Source: Boletus sp. NGJ (Eukaryota; Basidiomycota; Agaricomycetes; Boletales; Boletaceae). Taken from it: a DNA stretch of 64,000 nt. The DNA lies in contig JAGTXK010000036.1 of assembly GCA_019096195.1 (NCBI GenBank), positions 1-64,000 of the forward strand. Direction: 5' to 3'. The position numbers and the translations under genes are program-made. Shown in pieces: positions 48,189 to 59,853 of this stretch (positions are counted from its first letter, which is position 1; every line of letters starts with the position of its first letter). A model generated the notes under the pieces. The model did no database searches. It worked only from the letters and a program-made list of their open reading frames with translations, and had not been told where the DNA came from.

Positions 48189-48659
48189 GATAAAATCCTG
48201 TATTTACTGATGCGTGAAGGGGATCAGAATTTGTCTGAAGTATTCCCTTGAAGTCTAATCAAGTTGTTGTCACTTTTGCCCTTAGGTCCAACTGTGATGC
48301 TCAAGTTGCTGTTGGAGGTGCTAGAGTGCAGGTTTGAGTCTAGAGAGAACATGCCCTGAAATGTGTATGCTATGAAATGGGGTAAGGTGAGGAAGTAAGA
48401 CGACAAGAAGGCCCATCTGTAGAGAAAATTCAGTATGGTGATGGGTCTTTGAGCCACTGTTGTAGGCTCATGCAACAATCTTCAGACTCTCCCAAATGGT
48501 CAGAAATCATGCATCAACTCGCTGCAGAAGGACAAGTGTGGAAAACATGACAGAAGGGTGGAACTTTGTCCTGTGTTTGAAGCACAGTAATATTACGATA
48601 AAAAAGTGCATAGTACATTACACCATGACAATTGACTAGCTACTGTGTAACCATATCAT
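48189..48659. other. Non-coding, with one unrecognised short open stretch
   Basis: A minus-strand stretch of 84 codons (48224-48478) contains FIAYTFQGMFSLDSNLHSST and LSITVGPKGKSDNNLIRLQG and may be part of an old gene, but I cannot assign it. Confidence 0.35.
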
Positions 48660-49640
48660 CATGAATGTGCATGTCCTTTACAAGGCCTTGGCAAACATCA
48701 ATAATAAATGTTTTAGCATACTTAAACCCAGCGCCATGATCAACAATCTAAAGTATGCATACTTGGCAATTGTCACTCATGTGTCCAAATTTCATCTTCT
48801 TAAAGCACTTGACAGCACCATGGTAGTGGTGTGGATTTCTGCCATTAAGTAGGAGGCAGTCCATACCATTTCACCAGGCTAAATGCCAATCATTGGCACA
48901 CTCTTTCAGATTTTGGCAATCATCTATATGAAACATCATGGTTGGCTCCTGCATAGCGATGATGCTCGAGAATGGCCTTGGAATAAACCAATGAGACAAA
49001 GATGTCATGGCCCATTATTGAGCTGTAATTGCCATAGATCTTGGTGAGTGGCATTGCAAGAAGCCTCCTGAAGCTCTATGTAAACAACTTCTTGAGTTTG
49101 TGTGCACAGCTTAGCTGGATAAGCTCAGCTGCATGATAGTTATATCATGCTACCCAAATTGAATCAATGAGAAACTCCTGCAGTTGTTGACAGCAATACT
49201 TGTCTGCAAACCACAGAAAATTTTGAAGTTCTTGATGGATATAGGGTGACATGCTCATGCACATACTACAGAATTACCAATAGATATTCAGACTTCACAC
49301 TTAAATCAAGTTGGGCTACTTACTGGGAATAAATGTGGTCAAGAAATAGGTCAAACACCTCTGAATGTTCACACTCCAGGATAATTGGATATATATCACT
49401 TTGTCCTTCTCTGGGCCAATGTCAATAGCAGAACGAGTGGATGAATCACAGGTTTCAAACATATCTTTAAAGAGGTTTGAGTGGGATAAGAGTATGTAGT
49501 CATGCAGTTTGTACAATATGTGTTTGACCTAGTGAAAATAGAGTCATGATGAGTCAACATCACAGTCACAGGTGAAAACACAGATGCAAAAGATATGTGT
49601 TCCCTTTGGATAATAGTACTTCTCATGGCATACAATTTGG
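48660..49640 (-). pseudogene. BTB/POZ domain protein relic
   Basis: Minus strand. The BTB core is LHDYILLSHSNLFKDMF (about 49450-49505) with DKVIYIQLS after it (about 49380-49405), then FLTTFIP (about 49330). After an intron-like gap, LQNFLWFADKYCCQQLQEFL (about 49165-49230), AELIQLSCAHKLKKLF (about 49085-49135) and MPLTKIYGNYSSIMGHDIFV (about 49000-49060) follow the order of mushroom BTB genes. Stops occur in the first and later parts. It is not a recent copy of the BTB gene at 15.7 kb, since similarity is only at protein level. Confidence 0.65.
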
Positions 49641-49814
49641 GGAGGTTGCATATCTGTCATTGGGTGTACAGTTATGATGATGTGACATGAAGAAAGATTA
49701 CAGTACAGTGAGAATGCAGAGACAGTCTGTCAACATAGATGTAATATGGCCTGTGTGATGTTGGCCTATTTAGAATTGCTTCCAAGTTGCTTCCCACTAT
49801 AGTAATTTTGTTTT

Positions 49815-51880
49815 CCTTCTCTCCAAGCTGCATTCAAGTCAGACCTATTGATGATTGATCATTGGTTGATGGTAGCCAGTATGATAGCCCAAACATTACT
49901 TCCACAGGCTACCAAGAACTTACCCAACATTCTTAGGGTGCACAACACTCTAAGCAATATCTATTGCCATGCTGTCCAGTTGTTCAATTAAGAGGAGGCT
50001 GATATCCTTCAGCTTGTGTTCCACCTAAACACCATTAGAAACAATGCTATTCCACTCCTTCAAGCAATTGAATGCTCTGCATCAAGGCTGAATGGTTGGC
50101 TCACACAAGTCACTACTCAGCTTGGTCACCTATTCCATGCCCTCTCAAATTACTAAGATAGTATACAAAACCAGTAAGTCATTAGTCCACCATCACAAAT
50201 AACTAATGACATATTCTTGACTATAGAATGGATCCTAATGTCATAATCCCACAGCCTATTGGGGACCTTCATACTGGGCAATGAGGCCATTCAAAGAAAT
50301 ATATTGACTTGGCTTTCCTTTGTGAAGCAACTTCAAATTCCCACCACATCAAGTTAATGGAGCTTGCTAATGTTTTGAGAGTACATCACAACAAACTTCA
50401 CTTGTACATGAAGTGACATGGAATTGAGTGGAAATACTCATTATTGAGCAATAGTGAACTTAATCAGTTGGTTGCTCATTTCAAGGCCAAATGACCAGAA
50501 TTGGGCCTGCATTACACAATGAATTTTTTGTGACAATGTGGTTACCATGTACAATATTCTAGGATGTCCCATTCTTTGCACTGGTTGGACAGCGTGGGCC
50601 AGATACTGCATAATTGGAAGGTAAAAAAATGGTGCAAGTACTATGTAAAGCACCTGAATGCCCTTTGGCACATTGATGGGCATCACAAACTGATCCAATG
50701 GGGTATCATCATCCATGGAATGATTGACAAATTCTGTCAGATGGTGTGCAATTACAGTATTCTTACTTTATATTTCAAGCTAGCTAAACATTGTCCATTA
50801 TGTAGATTACTGCACTCCATGCAAGTGACAACAACCATTCAACAACCATTTTAGACTTATTTAAGCATACAATTGCCATGTATGAAATACCATCGAGGGT
50901 AAGAGGTGATGGAGGTGGTGAAAACATTGATGTAGCAACATATATGGTGATAAATAGAGGTGCTCAATTTGCTTCTTTCATGTGGGGCTCATGAGTATTG
51001 CTATTGAATATATCTCAGCTACTAATTATTGTTGATCAGTTCAACACATAACTCACACATTGAATGCATGTGGGTTGAGGTTGGAACATAATTTGTGCAA
51101 TGTTGGCATGCATTTTTCACTCAACTTGAAAGATGCCTCATGCTTGATCCTTGCAATCCAGCCCATCTGTGGCTGTTACATACACTTTCCCTTGACATGG
51201 TCAATGATAACTGTGATGACTTTCAACTTGAGTGGAACTGCCATCTGATATGGGGACCAAACACCAATAACCAGAGCCCACAAGTATGTCATAATTAAAT
51301 CCACCTGTTATTTTTTTTTTCACATTACTTCAAGGATCTTCAGTTTCTAGAACAGGCACATTACAGTGTATATGATGATGACTATCAAAACACATTGCCT
51401 GATCTTATTAATCAATTCTATGGCACATATGGGGCATGTGTTCAGCAGAGAGAGCACCAGACAGGAGCAAGGCATGTAGCAGATGAAAATGATGAAAATG
51501 ATGGCACTGGCAACAGTGATGGTGATGTGCCTGATGGCCATGACTGCTCAGCAGAGATCTCAATTAATTACCAGTAGCAGCAACATGTTCACCATGAAGC
51601 AATTCATGTTTCAGCACATAGGAGCCCATTCAATTGTTCCAACAATAAGGCTGCATTTTTTACAACATTGCATGAAGTTAGCACACTTGACATCATTCTG
51701 GAAGGGTTTGAACTTATGGCAACTGAAGGAGGCAGTCTGGATCCCATGTTTGAAATGATCTCTGTTGGTCATCAGGAAAGTAAGCAGATTGACATCTCAC
51801 TAGCAGAGCCAATTTGGTACAATTGGGCATGCCTTTGGTGCCAAGCATTATTGGTTTTACAATATTATTTGGACTAGCAG
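49815..51880 (+). pseudogene. Integrase-core (DDE) domain protein relic
   Basis: Plus strand. A helical N-terminal part (SRLNGWLTQVTTQLGHLF, about 50085-50145), then the core: HIDGHHKLIQWGIIIHGMID (about 50671-50730), whose D is the first acidic residue; a middle with YMVINRGAQFASFMWG-like sequence (about 50940-50990); DPCNPAHLWLLHTLSLDMVN (about 51146-51205); and a C-terminal part YGTYGACVQQREHQTGARHV (about 51420-51480). This matches the 'integrase core domain' proteins repeated in mushroom genomes (family knowledge). At least four stops or shifts. It may derive from a cut-and-paste transposon; terminal repeats not seen. Confidence 0.68.
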
Positions 51881-52917
51881 GATTATCTACTATAAATTGT
51901 CCATTTTGAACTTTGTATCAGTGTTCTCTGGGCCTGTGAAACATTCACACATGATACCTATTATTTATCACTACCCTCACTACACTCTCACACTATCTAT
52001 AGACAATACATCTACATCTACTACCAACCAAGCTCCCTCCTTGCTATACATATACAAATACACAACCTAGTCCCCATATGATACCATATCCATATCATAC
52101 ACCATTCCACCATTTGTATCCTCGCATTACCTATTGTATCCTCCCCCGTATGATACACCACACTATCACATGTATCCAAGTACACTTTTATTAGTCATAC
52201 CCTAGTCATACCCATTACACCATACAACACCAAATAAGCCTTACAGCTAAATCTGGCATTCATCACCACAAGCATAGGCCCGCATGCCTCTAAACTACAC
52301 AAGATCTGTAGGCAGTACCTGACACAGTGCTCGGTACCCTACACCAAGTACTAATCAAGCCAATGCTAGATTAACCTATCTATTAGACCCATATGTAGAT
52401 ACATTAGACAAGATCCAATCCATCCCCTGATGTGATCCTATCTCAATACCGGATCTCACAATCAATCTATGCAATGCCCTAAGTGTTACCTTTTCATTTC
52501 CTTTTCATTTCATCTCTGTATTCCTATCTTTGATATATCACAATGTAGCCATGTTCCAGAACACCATGGACTGCCTTTCACTTACATGCACATACCATAT
52601 GCATCTCATTCTACCATTTCTCTCTTCTGCCATTGAACACTAACATTTCTTCATTCCTGTGATATCATACCCAGTACCCACAACATCATAGCATAGCACA
52701 GTCCATGTGCCACTATCAGTAATATATAAGTAGCTAGTAGAGTACCATGTTTCCCTTAGTCTTGAAATTGCCTCTCACTTCCTTGCATATTGCTTTAGTT
52801 AGCAATGCTTGGAATATCAGGTATAGGTTTCTGCCTCCAGGTTGTTGGTTGTTCCTTTCAGCCTGGTGACCTCATGGCTTCATTGTCTGTTTGCTTATTT
52901 ATTACAGTACTTTTTAT
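51881..52917. other. Long non-coding CA/TA-rich region
   Basis: About 1 kb with many CATA, CACTA and GTATCC words (for example around 52070-52200). No open frame of note and no dispersed repeat recognised. Confidence 0.55.
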
Positions 52918-54715
52918 CTACCCCACTGGCAGTGCCAATGGACCCATCCACCATCTGCTGAGGTGCCAATGGTGCTTGTGACTGTGAAGAGTTCTTTCCC
53001 AGCAATGAGAACAGTCATATTTGCCTAGAGTGTAGCCATGGGATGAGCAAGCATTGTAATGCTGCTGGTGGTCCACTTGACCCACCCCCCTCAGTACCAC
53101 CACCCAAACACCACCACCAGCATCTTTAGCAGTCAATATCTTCTATGAAATCACTGGACAACAACTGTTCTCAACAGACATGGATTGAAAGCCTGTACTA
53201 TCATTTGCCAAAGCCAAGGCCAAAGCACTTGCTGCATTTTTGTTAAAGAAGCAAGCAGACAATTTCAAGCTGGTGAGACAGCCTGCATCTCTTGCCGGCA
53301 TTCCATACAAGGTGACAATGTTCGTTTATATTTGACTGACATACCTGCCTATAGGGTCACACATTGACCACTGGCACAATGGGATTTATTGTGCACACTA
53401 CTACTAATACCTCCAGCATACATTCAAATGCATCAATATTTCACATTCATTCTATAGGTATTAATATTGGCAGAATCAATGTATGTATACACTTAGGCTG
53501 CCAGTAAGCTAACATGAATGATAACCCAACCATTTTTTTAGTGCAGCGGTAACCTTTAATGACCAAGAGCACCTCATGGGAAAGCAGCTCCAAGTGAAAT
53601 ACAGGCCTTGAAAAATCATGGTTGCTATATCACAGCAAATTCCAACAAGGATACCTCCATTGACTCCACCTGGACATTTGCAGATGTTGACAAGAAGATG
53701 TGCAAGTGGTTTCCAAAGGACTTCCAGTATATTGAGTCAACAAAACCTCCCTTTTGCTCTCACTGTTAGAACCTGCCATTCACTCAGTCATCTGACTCCA
53801 AACCACCAGACTGGTGTGTTATTATCAAACAGGGGGTGACATTTACAATATTAGAAGTTGTTCAACCCAATGGATTGACACTAGTTGAGAACAAAGGTTG
53901 AAGTAAGGCAAGTATTGTGGACAGCCATCTTTGGATTGGTGGATGAATGATTCTGCTATTGTTATTTCATTTTACCAACACAATTCTTGCTGTTTTCTAG
54001 CCACATGGAAAGCCATTGGCAATAATATTTACAAATTATGGAACACACAATCATTGATTGCCAGTTTGGACACCAAGAGCTACAATGGTTCTAATAATAC
54101 TAAGCCACACGACAAGTATGCTCTAGTATCAGGATTCAATGACAACAGTAGTATTGATGACAAGCTCTCAAGCCCTATGCAAATACTGGACATTCAGATG
54201 ACAATGACTGTGCAATATCACATCATCTAAATGACAAAGGAAAAGGGAAGCTGAAGAATGTGCATGCACCACCTCAATACCAAGATAAGTCTTTGACTAC
54301 TGCACTCGCTGTATGCCATTTTTTTAATTCATTATTAGGCAAGCAACCCCATGTTGTTCTTTCTCCAAAATCCCCCTCTGCAACAATTGCCAAGAGAATG
54401 AGAGATGGTATGTTTGAATTTCACTCCATGCCATGGGACCATATTTATATTTTTCAGCTTACAACAAAGCTATACCACCATTTCCCAAGCTTGTCACAGT
54501 GTCTGAGTCTCCTGAGCCCCAGCTTCCACTACCAGTAATCCATTCCAACATCTTTCAAGCTGACACAGCTGATATCCTCTGTGCCCATCGCATCTTGCTG
54601 ATTCCAGCCTCTGGGAGATGCCCCATGATTCTGGAGTTAATTCATACTCACTTTCATACTCACTTCTCAACTATACTACATGTTGCACCTGGTATTTGAT
54701 TCCCATGTAGTCTTT
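52918..54715 (+). pseudogene. Unrecognised relic with a cysteine-rich N-terminus
   Basis: Near 52960-53070 the plus strand reads CDCEEFFPSNENSHICLECS then HGMSKHCNA, a compact Cys/His cluster that looks zinc-binding. Further pieces: AKAKALAAFLLKKQADNFKL (about 53205-53270), FPFALTVRTCH-like sequence (about 53745-53780), HLNDKGKGKLKNVHAPPQYQ (about 54220-54280), and SESPEPQLPLPVIHSNIFQA (about 54500-54560). The order resembles a family repeated in mushroom genomes that I cannot name. Several stops and shifts. Confidence 0.4.
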
Positions 54716-54849
54716 ACATGTAGTTATGTTGATGCAATGAATATTTTTTTATTTGGAGTCAAGTTCAAATGTATTAGAATGCAATAATCTTGCCAATTGA
54801 GTCGTTGCAAAGAGAGATGTCCTACTCAGCACCACTGGATATGAGATTT

Positions 54850-55035
54850 CTATTGATCTTAGCAGTTTCACCTCACTCTCACTTTCACCCTTCAATCATT
54901 TCTGCCTGGCCTCACCCTCACCCTCATTCTGTTCTCATTCTCACCCTCATTCTTGCCCCCACCCTCATATTCTCTTTCTTGCCAAGTCACCTTTGCCCTC
55001 ATCTCCTTCACCCTCATTCTCACCTTCTCATCCTT
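54850..55035. repeat. CTCACC/CTCATT-type simple repeat
   Basis: Pyrimidine-rich imperfect microsatellite (CTCACC, CTCATTCT, CACCCTCA words). No gene. The sequence between 54716 and 55310 otherwise shows nothing recognisable. Confidence 0.75.
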
Positions 55036-56572
55036 GGTGAGTTGCTGACTCATCTTTGCACTCAGCATCTCACATATAAAATCTGGTTTTGCAGGCAGTT
55101 TTGGAAGTGCTTCATGACCTTGAAGTTGATAAATGGCCAGTTGAGATGTATATGATAGCTGTAAAACATACAGATTTTTGTTTATATTTTCTCAACACAT
55201 AGGCAGAGTTATTGGCCAATGTCTATGGCAGTTAACATTTTTCTCCCTTCACTTTATTATTCAATGGAGACCATACTGTGTGATTTCTAACTGCTTAGGG
55301 ATATGGGGATACTAGTCAGATCACTGCCGAACAGGCAGTCTTGATTCTGAAAAAATATCCTACTGACTTTCGGGGTAACATTGCTAAGAGAACAAGGCCC
55401 CACTCTTGCCCCACACATTTCAGCTTGCTAACAATGACTGCCATGCAAGGTATATGGCCTGCCTCCATGAGCACTTTATCCCAGACACTACTATATACCA
55501 GCATTGGATCCCCCAGGCCCTCATCACTGCCAACTTTCACAAACACATCGCTTCAAATGGTGAGTCGATCCTTCAAAAACATGCCACAGACTATTGAGAC
55601 ATTGCTGAAAATATGGCCCACTCTTACCCCACATATTTCAGCTTGCTAACAACATCAGCAAATTCATGATTTTGCCACCATGGCACTGTCTACCACACAA
55701 GGCAGATGGCCCCGCCTCCTACAAGCACTTCATGTTGAGCACCATCTACACCACACTGGATCTTCCACCCTCATCACCATCAATTCCTCATGAATATATT
55801 GCCTCAAATGCCCACTCAATCCCCCAAGAATATGTGACACTATTGATGAGAACAAGTCCACACTCCCACCTGGGCCACCCCACATATTTCAGCTCGCCAA
55901 CAATGCCTACTACTATGATACATCATCATTAGGTATGTCTTGTTTTTTAGTTCATGCTTAGTTTATGGATTTCATTGGATGCAGCTGTTATTTGTAATGT
56001 GGATGTTCTTGGTATCAATGCCAAGTTCCTTGGTGTACAACCTTTAGCATTCAAGAACACACACTATATACAGTGACTTCCAAAATTGAATTAATGTTTT
56101 GAGACTTTGGAGTATTAGCTATATAACTTAGGAACATAAACAAATAGAGTCAATGTATAAGTGGGTGCCTAAACATGCCTGCCCCTGGCTATCTGTCAAA
56201 AAATATTTATATAAGTTGAGTATGTATCCATGGAGATATTGTTAATTTAATTCAATATGTCATTGACTCAATTGTGCAACTACCTATCAGATCTATCAAA
56301 GGTGGACAGCTGTCATATGTAACCCTTGATGGAAGTATGATAGATGGTTACCATAGTTACTATATCTTAGTAATCACTTCAACTGACACTATTTAAAGGC
56401 TGGTTTAATCTCTTATGCCTTTCAAATTCACTATGCATTCTACTCCCTCTTCTCAAAAAGCAAACATCCTTTCTCTGGCCTCTAATGGTCATTCTACATC
56501 GTCATATTGCCTCCAAACTAGGTGTCAGCCAGTCTACTGTCTCCACGATACTCAGGAATCTTCTTCCCAATA

Positions 56573-58167
56573 CAGTGGCTCAAAAAAGTGTCCCAATGTT
56601 TGACTATTTTGCAAAGACTTGACATTTGCAAAAGAACCAAAAGGCATTAGCCCTAACCCTTGCTAAGCCATTGATAGCCCTACTCCTTGCCCTGAAGATG
56701 AGCCCTTAGTCATATAATTTGGTTGTCATGGCACTGAGATATAGCCATATTAAAGTGACATGTTATTGGGACACTTTTTTGAGCAACATTTCTATTCTTC
56801 AATTTAGTACTTTGTATGCCCTCCCTTTGCTTTTATCACTGCCTCTAGTCTTCTAGGCATACTCTCTATCAATCCTTGACACTCCTCAACCTCTATCTTC
56901 CCCCACTCCACTTTAATTCTCTCCCAAAGCCCCCATACTCTTTTTGGTGGTGTTGTATAGCTATTGAGTTTTTTTTTGAGGATTTGCCAGAGATGTTCAA
57001 TGGGATTAAGGTCTGGAGATTGTGCTGGCCAGTCAAGAAAATTGATCCCTTGAGATTCCAGCCACTCCTTAACTCTTTTAGAGGTGTGCTTGAGGTCATT
57101 AGCATGTTGAAAGATAATGCTCTCTTCAGGAATTCCAGAATTTTCCATGGAAGGAAGCAGATTATCCTCCAAAATGGAGACATACTGCTCAGCATTCATC
57201 CTCCCTTCAACCTCTGCAAGAATCCCCACTCCACTCCAACTCATGCATCTCCAAACCATCAAGGAACCTCCTCCAAACTTTACTGTTCCCTGAACTTCCT
57301 TGTCTTGCAAAGACTTTCCTGCCAATTTCCATACATACTTCCTTCCATCTGACCCAATCCTGTTGATCTTGGTTTCATCTGACCATATAACCCTAGTCCA
57401 GTCCTCCACAGTCCAATGTTGATGCTTGAGAGCAAAGGCTAGCCTATATTGCCTATGCTTCACAGACAAGAGTGGCTTCTTTTTCTTGACTACAGCCTTG
57501 AGAGATGCAGACTTGAGAACATTCCTAACAGTTTGAGCAGAGACAGGAGAAGAGAGAGCAGAATTGATGAGATGGATAGCCTGGACAGCATTTTCAACTT
57601 TGCCAGAGGTAATACTAGAGACAATTCTCCTTTTATCAGTAGGAGAAAGTTTAGAAGGACATCCTAATTTGATGTTTTCCTTGCCTGGGTGGATCTCCTT
57701 GATAACCCTGGCCACAGTAGACTTCCCCAGACCAGTTTGGAATGATATTTGCCTAGTAGAAAGGCCAGATTCAGAGAGAAAAAGAATATTGGCTCTAGCA
57801 GAGGAGGGAGTGGATTTCATAATGAAGTAGGGTTGGCTGAACGGTATCTCTACTCTTTATACCATTTGGAGTTATGTAAGTGACATAATCAGACAGAGTT
57901 GAAGCACAGCATCCATCAGAACCTTATGTTATTTACTAAATGATAGTTGATAATATCAGGGTCAAATAAGTGTCTCAATGACATATCCTTTTAATATGGC
58001 TATAACTCAGTACCATGACAACCAACTCACATGACTAAGGGCTCATCTTCAGGGCAAGGAGTAGGGCTATCAATGGCCTAGCAAGGGTTAGGGCTAATGC
58101 CTTTTGGTTCTTTTGCAAATGTCAAGTCTTTGCAAAATAGTCATTGGGACACTTTTTTGAGCCACTG
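56573..58167 (-). mobile_element. Tc1-like DNA transposon (inner), 1,595 bp
   Basis: Ends CAGTGGCTCAAAAAAGTGTC and its reverse complement, with TA at 56571-56572 and 58168-58169. The inverted repeats are about 210-225 bp and roughly nine-tenths identical. Each repeat contains at its inner edge a reversed partial copy of its own terminus (ATTGGGACACTTTTTTGAGC at 56767-56786; a diverged one near 57965), so each end could fold on itself. Inserted into the transposase of the outer element. Confidence 0.95.
56804..57820 (-). CDS. Tc1/mariner-type transposase, uninterrupted but with an altered catalytic residue
   Basis: 338 codons, ATG at 57820 to stop at 56804, no intron. Catalyses cut-and-paste transposition at TA in the family. 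An N-terminal homeodomain-like/paired-type helix-turn-helix region (STRQISFQTGLGKSTVARVI, residues about 21-40; GCPSKLSPTDKRRIV, about 54-68); first catalytic Asp in RVIWSDETKIN (about residue 149); FGGGSLMVWRCMSW; third acidic residue Glu in SPDLNPIEHLWQILKKKL (about 280). The family's second Asp is in QQDNDPKHTS; here the motif reads QHANDLKHTS, so that Asp is Ala. The protein is therefore probably inactive though the frame is open. It is the only intact transposase frame in the AT-rich part. Confidence 0.92.
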   Translation of the reverse strand: MKSTPSSARANILFLSESGLSTRQISFQTGLGKSTVARVIKEIHPGKENIKLGCPSKLSPTDKRRIVSSITSGKVENAVQAIHLINSALSSPVSAQTVRNVLKSASLKAVVKKKKPLLSVKHRQYRLAFALKHQHWTVEDWTRVIWSDETKINRIGSDGRKYVWKLAGKSLQDKEVQGTVKFGGGSLMVWRCMSWSGVGILAEVEGRMNAEQYVSILEDNLLPSMENSGIPEESIIFQHANDLKHTSKRVKEWLESQGINFLDWPAQSPDLNPIEHLWQILKKKLNSYTTPPKRVWGLWERIKVEWGKIEVEECQGLIESMPRRLEAVIKAKGGHTKY

Positions 58168-59480
58168 TAGATCTATACCTCTTTCTGGCTGTCCCTTCAA
58201 GCTTTCAGCCACTTCTCGGCATGCTATCATCACTCAAATCACCACAGGCAGAGCTGCCAATGCTGTCCAGGCTACCCATCATATCAATTCCATCATTCCT
58301 AGTCCAGTCTCCTCACAAACAGTAAGAAGAGTCCTCAAAAAACTTTCATTCAAGGCTGTAACAAAGAAGAAAAAGCCACTTCTTGCTGCAAGAAATAAGA
58401 AGAAGCATTTAGCCTTTGCTCTAAAGTATTAGGAATGGACTATTGAGGACTGGAAGAGGGTTATTTGGTCAGATGGAAAGGAATGGGTGTGGAAACAGGC
58501 AGGTGAGGGCCTTATTAACAGAGAGGTTCAGGGAACAGTGAAGTTTGGAGGAGGAAATATCATGGTATGGGGGTGTATGAGTTGGGAAGGTGTTGGGCAC
58601 CTTGCAGAGATTGAGGGGAGGATGGATGCCAATCAACATTTTGAAGGACAACTTGCTTCCAAGCTTGAAAGAATCTGGAATTTCAATTTCTCTAAAGGAT
58701 GTGATTTTTCAATAGGACAATGATCCCAAGCATACCTCCAAAACAGCCAAAACACAGATGGAGGACAATGATATCAATCTCCTGGATTGGCCTCCACAAT
58801 CTCCAGATCTTAATCCTATTGAATACCTTTGGCATCACATCAAAAAGAAGCTTGCCAAGTATTCAAGACATACTAAGGAGTATGGGAGATTTGGGATAGA
58901 GTGGCAGAAGTATGGATCCAGAGATGTGTCAGAATTTGATTGAAAGCATGCCTAGGAGGATCCAAGCAGTGATCAAGGCCAAAGGAGGTCATACAAAGTA
59001 CTAGAATTGGCTGATTCTATAGACTTGATATATGGTTACAAAATTGAGTCAATGACTTGCCAATTTGAATTGACTATATCTCCATGGATACTTAATCAAA
59101 TTATATAAGTCTTTTTTTAACAGATAGCCAAGAGCAGGCATATTTAGGCACCCACTTATATTCTGGCTCCATTTGTTCATGTTTTTGAGTTATATAGCTA
59201 ATACTCCAAAATCTCAAAATATTGATTCAATTTTGGAAGTCACTGTAATCTCCCCTGTAGTGGAACACTTATTTCAATGTAGTATCATGGACATATTGGG
59301 GTAGCTATTGTCTGACTCTGAGTGTGTAGCATGGGAGATTGAAAAAAAAAAAAAAAAACACAGTAGAGATAAAAGGTATGCAGCGTGTGGGTCAAAAAAA
59401 CATGCTGGATTAAATGTGCAGATCTAGCATCATAGCGGGTGTAGTAGTATCCACAGACTTGACACAATTTTTTCATGAGT

Positions 59481-59853
59481 CCTGCCATGTGCTGCTGCCA
59501 TTGCCATTGGTGCCGAAATGCACTCCACCAAGTCTGCTCAACAATGTCACACTTAATGCACAATGGAATTCAGGAATTGCACATGCTGTCACAACAATTG
59601 TTATGACCTTAAAAACATGACAAGCAGTTGGGCAACAATGTAGACAATTCCTTTGATTTTTTTTGCTGTGATCTATGTATTGCCCTGACACTTGTAACTG
59701 AATATGCCTGACCATAAGGTATGAATGAGATGCTGGGGGATGAAGACACACTCTATTATGATTATTAAAAATACATAGAGATTGATCTATTATATCTTGT
59801 TCTAGATCCACCACCTTGGGCTGAAAGGTGTGGTGGTGTGTGAGCTAGACATG
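59481..59853. other. Non-coding or unassigned
   Basis: A minus-strand open stretch (59473-59814) reads CLHPPASHSYLMVRHIQLQV and CIPEFHCALSV-like sequence, with no recognised domain. It may continue repeat family X. Nothing else seen. Confidence 0.4.

Larger units (their letters stand above)
56433..59004 (+). pseudogene. Transposase relic of the outer Tc1-like element
   Basis: Starts MHSTPSSQKANILSLASNGH, close to the start of the inner transposase. It is split by the inner element after about 46 codons, resuming at 58170. Then GCPFKLSATSRHAIITQITT (paired-type DNA-binding region), RVIWSD followed by a deletion (residues between the first Asp and VWK are lost), KFGGGNIMVWGCMSW, a stop in front of DNDPKHTSK, and SPDLNPIEYLWHHIKKKL. 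Several stops and shifts; dead. Confidence 0.85.
56071..59245 (+). mobile_element. Tc1-like DNA transposon (outer), interrupted by a second Tc1-like element
   Basis: Ends CAGTGACTTCCAAAATTGAA (left) and its reverse complement on the right, flanked by TA at 56069-56070 and 59246-59247. The inverted repeats are long, about 200 bp with scattered differences. Without the inner element the length is about 1.58 kb, typical for Tc1. The empty site is preserved in the related repeat at about 46588-46592. Confidence 0.93.
55310..59480 (+). repeat. Repeat family X, copy 2, split by a Tc1 element
   Basis: The two parts are 55310-56070 and 59246-59480; the middle is the Tc1 insertion. It encodes gene-like pieces (ANFHKHIASNGESILQKHAT near 55530-55590; STIYTTLDLPP, then HPTYFS near 55880) and contains two diverged copies of a unit of about 230 bp (about 55430-55650 and 55690-55920). 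Matches 46330-47000 in inverted orientation. Family not recognised; broken reading frames. Confidence 0.7.

Noticed and set aside
59323-59440. CRISPR, tRNA or rRNA signals in the AT-rich block
   Set aside because: Repeated words here are parts of transposon copies; no regularly spaced repeats or cloverleaf were found anywhere in the window.
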